Shown here in pieces: positions 57,581-64,000 of a stretch of DNA of 64,000 nucleotides. Under the pieces are notes generated by a model. That model was not told where the DNA came from. It was given only the letters and a program-made list of their open reading frames with translations, and made no database searches. Source of the DNA: Rosa chinensis (lineage: Eukaryota > Streptophyta > Magnoliopsida > Rosales > Rosaceae). Made by a program: the position numbers and the translations under genes. How positions within the stretch are numbered: the stretch's first letter is position 1; each line of letters starts with the position of its first letter. The stretch lies in contig NC_037094.1 of NCBI RefSeq assembly GCF_002994745.2, positions 25,273,001-25,337,000 on the forward strand, read 5' to 3'.

Positions 57581-57771
57581 TATACAATGAAATTGACAAA
57601 ACATTTGAAAACCGCAGTGTGATAAGGTCAAATAACACGAGAGAATCGTCATAATCGATAGTACGGACAACCAATTTTGATTAGCTCAAATAACACACAA
57701 AAGAATTGTCAAAACGGATAGTATAATCAAATTTGAAGGCTGCAGTATAAACTATCAAGGATGTTAGTATT

Positions 57772-58335
57772 TAGGGATGGCAATGGGGCGGGTTGGGGAT
57801 GGAGATCACAATACCATCCCCATCCCCGGAGTCATTCTCTATCCCCATCCCCGCCCCAATCCCCAATAAAAATATATTGGGGATTCCCCATCCCCGTCCC
57901 CACTGGGGACTAAGCTTCCAAACCCGCTCCAAATCCCCAATAAGAATTTAATAAATAAAATAATTTTTTCTCATATTGCTTTTTATAAAATCAAAATCTA
58001 TAACAAATAAATTTAAAATATGATTAAATTCATAAATCATAATTCAGTGAGTGCAAAAGTCAAAACACCATTAAAATAAAAGTGTAGTCATTAAAGTAAA
58101 ATACTAAATGTATATATTTGTGACTTATATTATAAAAAATAAATTAAAAAATATATAAGTTAAATATATGTATATATTATTGGGGCGGGTTTGGGGATGG
58201 GGATCACAATACCATCCCCGCCCCATCCCCAATCTTAGATAGCGGGGATTGAGGATTTTTGTCCCCGAATTCTCCCCCCATTAGGGGCGGGTATCCAATG
58301 GAGCTCCGCCCCGCTGGGGATTTTTGCCATCCCTA
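57772..58335. mobile_element. hAT-type MITE (564 bp) with perfect 8-bp TSD
   Basis: Ends TAGGGATGGCAA and, inverted, TAGGGATGGCAAAAAT form the terminal pair. ttagtatt flanks it directly at 57764-57771 and 58336-58343. Subterminal GGGGATGGGGAT / ATCCCCATCCCC clusters lie at both ends; the AT-rich core encodes nothing. Confidence 0.92.
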
Positions 58336-58460
58336 TTAGTATTTTGATTTTATATTGAAAAATGATAAATAAATTACAGGGTTTTTGTTCGAATATGAAT
58401 TTTTTTTCCCACTTACCTCATTAAGTTTTTTTTTAATTCTCCCTTACCCAAAACACTTTA

Positions 58461-59047
58461 AGGCCCATTTGGTTGACTGGAATGTTACAGTGGGAAAAAG
58501 AATTGTACTAATTTTCCTTTCAATGATAGAAATGAATTGATTTAGCATTTCCATTTGTGGTGTTTGGAAGAATTTACCACTCATCCTTGAAAGAATTTGC
58601 TATTTAAATTTAGATTGTGGAGGAACCTAATGCTAACAATAAAGCATTCATGATCAGTACGATGAGCCAAATAAATGAGAGTCAGAATCACCACGTGCAA
58701 GTGATAAGTATTTAAGACTTCAGATTAGAAAATGGTTTGAGAGAATTAATTTGTTAATGATTTAATCGAATTAAATATAGATGATTAAAAATGAATGAGT
58801 AGAGATAATAATTATTAATTGACCAGATTTTATGAGGGGTTAAACATGTAAATTTTCAATTCCATTGGGTGAAGGAATTGAAATACCACACCCTATATGG
58901 TATTTTTATTCCGCCTCTTTTATGGAATTGAACTCTGGTCAACTCATTTATTTTATTTTCCTTTCCAGACTTATGACTTAACCAAACAAGACAATTTAAT
59001 GAAATTGAAAACTATTTCACATTCCATAATTGATTTCCTAGTAGTCC
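58461..59047. mobile_element. MITE A nested in element 3 (PIF/Harbinger-like)
   Basis: Begins GGCCCATTTGGTTGACTGGA and ends with the inverse-type TTGATTTCCTAGTAG. The uninterrupted sequence in element 2 (inverted) joins directly across it. The same family as MITE B. Contains copy 2 of the 120-bp duplication. Exact borders uncertain by a few bases. Confidence 0.75.
58590..58706. repeat. Copy 2 of the 120-bp dispersed duplication, inside MITE A
   Basis: Near-identical to 57460-57580, in the same orientation, 1.1 kb away and separated from it by a hAT MITE and the end of element 3. Confidence 0.9.
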
Positions 59048-59066
59048 TCCCTAATACCCATTATTA

Positions 59067-60550
59067 GGCCCCATTTGGCTGACAGGAATGTCAAAAGAGA
59101 AAAATGATTTATTTTTCTTTCCATACCAATCCATCTCATTCACATCATCCACTTCATTCCAGTGAGAGTCAAAAGAGGTGATGCAGGTTTGAGGGTTAAA
59201 TTGGGTGGTTTCCACACGAGGTTGGCATTAGAGGGCCATCAGCAGATGGCTTAGGATAGAGATTGGAGCCAGCCGCCATTGTTAGAACGCAAAGCCAAGG
59301 AGGCCAGGCTTTAGGAGGCTAGGGTTGAAACGCGGAGCCATTAGTGTCACAATTTACATAAGCAGTACTCCTATTGTAGAGTTTGGTAAGTCATAAGAAG
59401 AAAATATAAAATTATAATTTTTAATAACACCCTTTTACTAATTAAAGTAGGGCTAGGACTTTAGACCCGAAAAACCAAGGAACCTGTTCGAACCGATCCG
59501 AATTGGTCGGTTCGGTTCGGTTTTCTATCATAAATTTAGCTATTTTGCTCCGGTTTGGTTCCCTATGCTAGCAGCCGGTTAGGTTCCGATTCCCATAATT
59601 AATTTATGTCTTTACCCGAACCGAGATGGTTTTACAATAATGTTGTATAATTTTACTTTGTTTAATGTTTACTGTCAGCTTGATGTGCCCACGGGCCCAC
59701 CCATCCACATATACATCTTTTTTTGTTTCTCTCTGCACATGCCTCTTTCTTCTTTGATTAAATTATAAAACTCATCCTCTCTCTCCATCTTTTTGGTTTC
59801 TCTGCCGCACTTTCATCTTTCTTCTTTTATTAAATTATAAACTCATCCTCTCTCTCTCTCTGAAGTGTCGGCTACCCACCTCTCCCCTTCTCTTTCTCTA
59901 TTCTCTTTCTTCTCTCCTCCTCCATTCTTTTTCAGTTTTTCTTCTCTCCTCCTCCTCCTTCACTTCTTCGCCGCGACCCTCAGTTTTTCTTCTCTCCCCC
60001 TCCTCCTTCACTTCTTCGCCGCGACCCTCAGTTTTTCTCCTCCTCCATTCTTTTTCAGTTTTTCTTCTCTCCTCCTCCTCCTTCACTTCTTCTTCTCTCT
60101 TCCTCCTCCTTCTTCACTTCTTCGTACCAATTATTTTAGTCTTATAGAGGTTGGGATTCAAATAGAGTTAGATCAGATTCAAGCATAAATGGAATTGAAA
60201 AATCGTGAAACCGAATCGATCCATGTCGGTTCGGGTTTTGCTCAATTTCAGACTTTAGAAATCATCAAACCGACCCGAATTTTGCCCTGTCGGTTTGGTA
60301 TAAGGAATAAGGAATATAAATTTTTTAGAGGGATAATTTATGTAAATTTGCCTTAGAAAGTGGGAAATGGAAATAGAATACCACCCCTGATTAGGTAATT
60401 CTATTCAGGCTTTATGAGGGAGTCAATTTCTAGTCAAATCTCATTTTTTATTTCCTTTCCAATCTCTTATTACAACCAAACGACACCTTTAAATGGAAAA
60501 TGAAATTAATTCTCATTCCATATCATGATTTCCTGTCATCTAAAAGGAGC
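59067..60550. mobile_element. MITE B nested in element 3 (PIF/Harbinger-like, TTA duplication)
   Basis: Ends GGCCCCATTTGGCTGACAGG and, inverted, GCTCCTTTTAGATGACAGG. TTA flanks at 59064-59066 and 60551-60553, the usual 3-bp duplication of PIF/Harbinger elements. The middle (about 59450-60300) is a GGTTCGGTTCGG-rich sequence resembling yet another degenerate hAT MITE, plus a CT-rich repeat. Confidence 0.78.
59890..60125. repeat. Imperfect CT-rich tandem repeat
   Basis: Units of TTCTTCTCTCCTCCTCCT then CCTTCACTTCTTCGCCGCGA recur three to four times. The open frames across it are low-complexity artefacts. Confidence 0.85.
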
Positions 60551-60694
60551 TTAAGTTTTTTTTAGACTATTTTTTGTTACTTAGAGAGAGAGAGAGAAAC
60601 CATAGGAGACTTCGCCGGAGCTCGATCACTGGACTTTTCTAGAAATCTCACCGAATGTCCCTAAAGAGGTTGTCGGAGATCTCATAGGTCGCCA

Positions 60695-60925
60695 GAAAGG
60701 TCTATTGCCCCCAATAGACTTCTATTGCCCCCCAATAGAGGGGCAATAAAGGTTTATTACCCCCCAATAGACATCTATTGAGGCAATAGAGGTTCATAAA
60801 ACCCCGCTAGAAGTCACCAAAGAGGTTGTCGGAGATCTCATATGAGGCCGGAGAGGTTTATTATCCCCTGAATAAACCTATGTTGGCCCCCAATAGACAT
60901 CTATTGCCCCCTAGTAGAACTTTCG
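60695..60925. repeat. G-loop palindromes (C-strand) in element 3
   Basis: About seven units in the opposite orientation to element 2, e.g. TCTATTG-CCCCC-AATAGAC near 60700, and TTTATTA-CCCCCC-AATAGAC near 60748, with others near 60720, 60773, 60858, 60884 and 60900. Confidence 0.88.
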
Positions 60926-61624
60926 GTCGCCAGAATGAGAACTAATCTCCCTAAAATTAGACAAAGAAAACTTTGATTAAGGAAAAAAACGAGGACATTA
61001 CATCGATTCAAAACGTCTATTGCCTCTCCCTTTGAGATAATAAAACATTTTTTTTCCTTCTGCTCTCATTTTACCAAAAAAAAAAGTTTGATTTGGGCAC
61101 CCAGAAATGCTCTGGGCACCCACCACTTCACCTTTCTTCACTGGTTGTTGTTTTTTTTTTCTTCGAGTGACTTCGTTGGTTGCTGTTTTGGGGCAAAAAC
61201 AGATAAGGACCCTCAGTTTCTGTTTTGGGTCAAGAATGACAATGTTTACAGAGGAAGAGTGAACGACGTCGTTTGACAGAGGAAGACTATCGAACTCAGA
61301 GAAAGAGAGAGAGGGCACTGAACTCCAGTTGGAACTCCAGACCCGATCGGTAATCGAACTCGAACTCGAACTCCGGCTGCTGCTCCAGCATTAATCATGT
61401 TCCTCTCCGACTTGGAAGCAAACACCGCAATCGGAGCTTCTTTGTTGTATGCAATCGATGCTGTCTTCTGCCCATGAAAGATCCGGTGAGTGGTGGATCT
61501 CTCTCCGGTTCCTCGCAGTGCCGGACTTGATAAAGACAGCCTATAGCGCCATCGGTGATCGAGTACTCACCCGAGCCTCCGTCGTGGAGTGAGCCGGGCT
61601 CGGCATCGGGCTTGGAATCCAGGG

Positions 61625-61626
61625 GA

Positions 61627-61666
<40 letters not shown>

Positions 61667-61668
61667 TG
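61625..61668. repeat. (GA)n microsatellite
   Basis: GA tract near the right end of element 3, at the same relative place as the CT tract (48466-48495) near the left end of element 2. Confidence 0.95.
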
Positions 61669-61823
61669 GCATATGATGTAGTTTCTTAATTAGGTTAGGG
61701 ACAAAATTGTCATTTCTCTTTAAATTGGGTTAATATGAATAAAAATCTGTTGCTGGGGTGAGTGAGAGAATTTTGATCAATTTTGGCGCTTTTGTTCAAG
61801 GACCCTAAATTAAATTTTAATGA

Positions 61824-61825
<2 letters not shown>

Positions 61826-61901
<76 letters not shown>
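61826..61901. repeat. (CT)n microsatellite
   Basis: About 76 bases of perfect CT followed by a C-run and pyrimidine-rich sequence, just outside element 3. Confidence 0.97.
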
Positions 61902-61904
<3 letters not shown>

Positions 61905-62039
61905 CCCCCCCCTCTTTCTCTCCCCCCTTCTTCTTCTTCTACTCTTGTTTGAGAGATTTGGGTTGGCGTGCTGGGTTTCCAGCTCATGAGTTTTTTTTAA
62001 GACAATTGTATTAGAGTATGAGAATTGTTTACCCAATAG

Positions 62040-62436
62040 GTTTTGGATTCCTAATGTTAATGTATGTGATCGAGGGGTCTAATTAACGATAAATAAAGAG
62101 AGAGAGAGACACACACACAAGAAGTATAGTGGTTCGTCTCCCGCTACGTCCACTTGAAAGCTTAACTATATGTGTTGGGCCTTGCGGCCCAAGAGGATTA
62201 CATGAGATGTAATGGGATGTTGAGTAAGTGGGAAGGAGTCTCCTTTTATAGGGGAGGGAGACTTATTCCTTTACATGTTTTCCAATGTGGGATAAGAAAC
62301 CACTATGCTAGTCTAGAAAGCCACCTTCCCGGCGAGGTATTGACCGCTTTCGACTACCATGGCGTAGATTGGACATCGGGCTACGGAATGTATGTCTCTG
62401 TTGGGCCCCACCATGGCTTGTGGGCCCCCTAAGAAG
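62040..62436 (-). mobile_element. Probable solo LTR fragment, minus orientation
   Basis: On the minus strand it contains a U3/R-like layout: CCCACATTGG, CCCTATAAAAGGAGACTCC as TATA region, then GTGGACGTAGCGGGAGACGA and CCACTATACTTC, the R-U5 style of many plant LTRs. No matching second LTR, PBS or target duplication was found; borders are approximate. Confidence 0.5.
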
Positions 62437-62950
62437 GTGTTACTTATGCTTGGTGAGATAGCAAATTAGTCATGCTAGTGAGAGGTACCTACACCTACTG
62501 ATGAATAGAGTTCCAATAAGGAAGGAAAATCCTTATTGATGTAGGATTACCTGTAAATCCTTGTTCATTATATAAAAGGAGAAGGCATAATTACCTACCA
62601 CTAATAGGAATAGGTTTCCTAATCCTTATGGCTATATAAGGAGGGGTTCTGCTCTTGGTTTTGCATCACAGAGATAGAGAGCAAAGTGTATTATATTCTC
62701 GGAGTTAGAGAGTGAGAGAGGGCAAACAAGAGAGAGATACGAAGAGAAGAGAGATCCTTGTTTTCTTATTCTTTCTGGTTGTACCCATTACAAGTATAGT
62801 GAACACTATTTTCCTGCCCTGTGGACGTAGGCAAAAGTTTGCTAAACCACCTTAAATCTGTGTTCTTGTGTTCGTATCTTTGTAATTGTTTCTCTTGGTA
62901 TGCTGTGCTTATTTGTGTTTTCGACTTCACATATTGACCGATTCTCAACA
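62437..62950 (+). mobile_element. Probable solo LTR fragment, plus orientation
   Basis: Starts near TGTTACTTATGC and ends near ATTCTCAACA. It contains GGCTATATAAGGAGGGG, and then CCTGTGGACGTAGGC plus AACCACCTTAAATCTGTG, the conserved R-U5 layout of copia-type plant LTRs. A tRNA-type primer-binding site after 62950 is not evident. Borders are inferred. Confidence 0.5.
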
Positions 62951-63321
62951 TGGCGGTGGTGGGAGGCTTCTCGATCCTCATTTTTTATTAGACTTGCAAG
63001 TGCGGTTGGGGTGGCGGATGCTCTCTCTCTTGATCGTGAATGGAGTAACAGTGTTGGTGGTGCTTGTGATAGGGTGGGTTTCCTAGTGAATGGTGGTGAC
63101 TATGGTAGGAATGTTTTAGATCAGGAGTTTGTCTCCGGTCTTCAGTGAGTGGAGGTGGTGGACATCCATGGTCGTGGATAGACTGCAGGAATTGAGCGTG
63201 ATTGGTTGGCGTTTGGTTTGATGTGTGACTAGGTGGCGGGTTACCAGGATTCAAGGATTGGAGCATCGGGTTCTAAGGTTGTCAGGAGGCTATCGGCAGC
63301 GGTTGGAATTCATGGAAGGAT
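62951..63321. other. GT-rich sequence between LTR fragments
   Basis: GC- and GT-richer than its surroundings, with short open frames but no recognisable protein. Possibly internal retrotransposon sequence. Confidence 0.35.
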
Positions 63322-64000
63322 TGTCACGCCCTGATTTTTAACATAATAAAAATTGATATATATATATATATATATAATCCCATAATTATACAAACATGAT
63401 GATTCAGCCATCAATACAAAATACCTAGAAAACTTTTTTTCCCTTTTTAACCAAGTACATACTAATGCCCTAAACCCACAAAGTCAATATATACCCGCTC
63501 CGCAGAGTTATATATTACACGAGTTACGAATTAAATTGTCACCACAAAATAATAAGTAAATGCTCCTCAGAGCTTACTACAAGCAGAAGTACACCATTGA
63601 ATAGTTTCAGCCACGATTACCATGACTTGCAGGATTAACCCTTACACCATTGAATAGTTCACCGGGTTGCCACACAACAAACCCGGTAAGTTTATGAAAG
63701 CCCGTATGAGTGACTTAAAAAAACTCATACGAAATCACGGGAAAAACCAACACGAAATCACGAGATAAACTCACACGTTTCAATCAAGAACAACTCACAC
63801 AAATCACGAGATAAACTCACACGAATCACGAGATAAACTCACACATTTCAATTAAGAAACAACTCACACTAATCACGAGATAAACTTACACGAATCACGA
63901 GATAAACTCACACATTTCAATCAAGAAACAAATCACACAAATCACGAGATAAACTCACACGTTTCACGAGATAAACTCACACATTTCAATCAAGAAAACG
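63322..64000. mobile_element. Probable gypsy LTR, running out of the window
   Basis: Begins TGTCACGCCCTGATTTTTAA, a characteristic start of plant Ty3/gypsy LTRs, followed by AT-rich sequence and then a tandem repeat reaching the window edge. Orientation and far end cannot be determined here. Confidence 0.55.
63722..64000. repeat. Tandem array based on a roughly 22-base unit (continues past the edge)
   Basis: AATCACGAGATAAACTCACA-type units recur about nine times, interspersed regularly with ACATTTCAATCAAGAAAC-type units, giving a higher-order period of roughly 65-75 bases. It lies within the LTR-like sequence starting at 63322. Confidence 0.92.

Larger units (their letters stand above)
58379..61805. 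mobile_element. Mutator-like element 3 with two nested MITEs
   Basis: The left end GGGTTTTTGTTCGAATATGA then CCCACTTACCTCATTAAG matches the inverted right end of element 2. The right end, read inward, GGGTCCTTGAACAAAAGC then AATTTGGGTTAAT-like sequence, matches the left end of element 2 over about 140 bases, so element 3 is an inverted relative. Flanks taaattaca (58370-58378) and taaattaaa (61806-61814) agree at 8 of 9 bases. Two MITEs (about 58461-59047 and 59067-60550) interrupt it; the element 2 sequence predicts both junctions. The interior has G-loop palindromes and a GC-rich, possibly captured block (61320-61620) that I cannot identify. Confidence 0.85.

Noticed and set aside
59865..60188. 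Phe/Ser/Leu-rich 107-codon frame
   Set aside because: Produced by a CT-rich tandem repeat in MITE B; no protein signature.
63722..64000. CRISPR-like repeat array at the right edge
   Set aside because: The spacers are themselves repeated and the sequence is plant nuclear LTR-type DNA; an ordinary tandem repeat.

Overview
The window is nuclear DNA from a higher plant, most likely a eudicot and plausibly Rosaceae. The family guess is inference from gene and transposon flavour. It is AT-rich, has many-exon genes with GT-AG introns, and carries plant LINE, hAT, Mutator-like, CACTA and LTR elements. It divides into a gene-rich left half (1-31 kb) and a transposon-dominated right half (31-64 kb).

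Left half. Positions 1-12.7 kb hold, on the minus strand, a large gene for a glycine-rich multi-pass membrane protein. I resolved 20 coding exons plus a 5' UTR intron; its 3' end lies off the left edge. One exon carries a one-base frameshift in a run of Cs. A retroposed insertion with 13-bp target duplications follows (13.7-14.8 kb). Next is a broken partial copy of a nearby methyltransferase gene split by a hAT MITE (15.1-15.8 kb). Then come an intronless serpin with a presequence and an unusual reactive loop (16.0-17.3 kb, minus), a CLAVATA2-like LRR fragment (17.6 kb), and an intact METTL21-type methyltransferase (18.3-19.0 kb, plus). Positions 19.86-30.65 kb hold a complete UPF1 RNA helicase gene (minus, 29 coding exons, 1278 aa), the central factor of nonsense-mediated decay.

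Right half. A 5'-truncated LINE (31.1-34.65 kb) is followed by MITE and LTR debris and a small COX6B-like gene with an in-frame TAG (39.1-40.2 kb, minus). The most interesting content is three related Mutator-like elements (40.63-42.29, 48.30-50.07 and 58.38-61.81 kb). They share long terminal inverted repeats, 9-bp target duplications and arrays of an unusual palindrome with a G-only loop. Their cargo differs: one carries a 3-phosphoglycerate dehydrogenase fragment, another a probable reticulon fragment. The second sits inside a small LTR element (47.55-50.29 kb); the third has itself received two further MITEs. Between the first two is a TIR element (42.38-47.10 kb) that received two LINE-type insertions in opposite orientations. 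Positions 50.3-54.0 kb carry exon fragments of at least three unrelated genes (DUF632/NRG2-like, hnRNP-Q-like, R2R3-MYB) next to a CACTA-like terminus at 54.74 kb.

The only other intact gene in the right half is a secreted invertase/pectin methylesterase inhibitor at 56.2 kb (plus). The right edge is LTR material, ending in a 22-bp-based tandem array that runs out of the window. I saw no convincing tRNA, rRNA or CRISPR array. The intact genes are independent housekeeping or secreted-protein loci rather than parts of one pathway.
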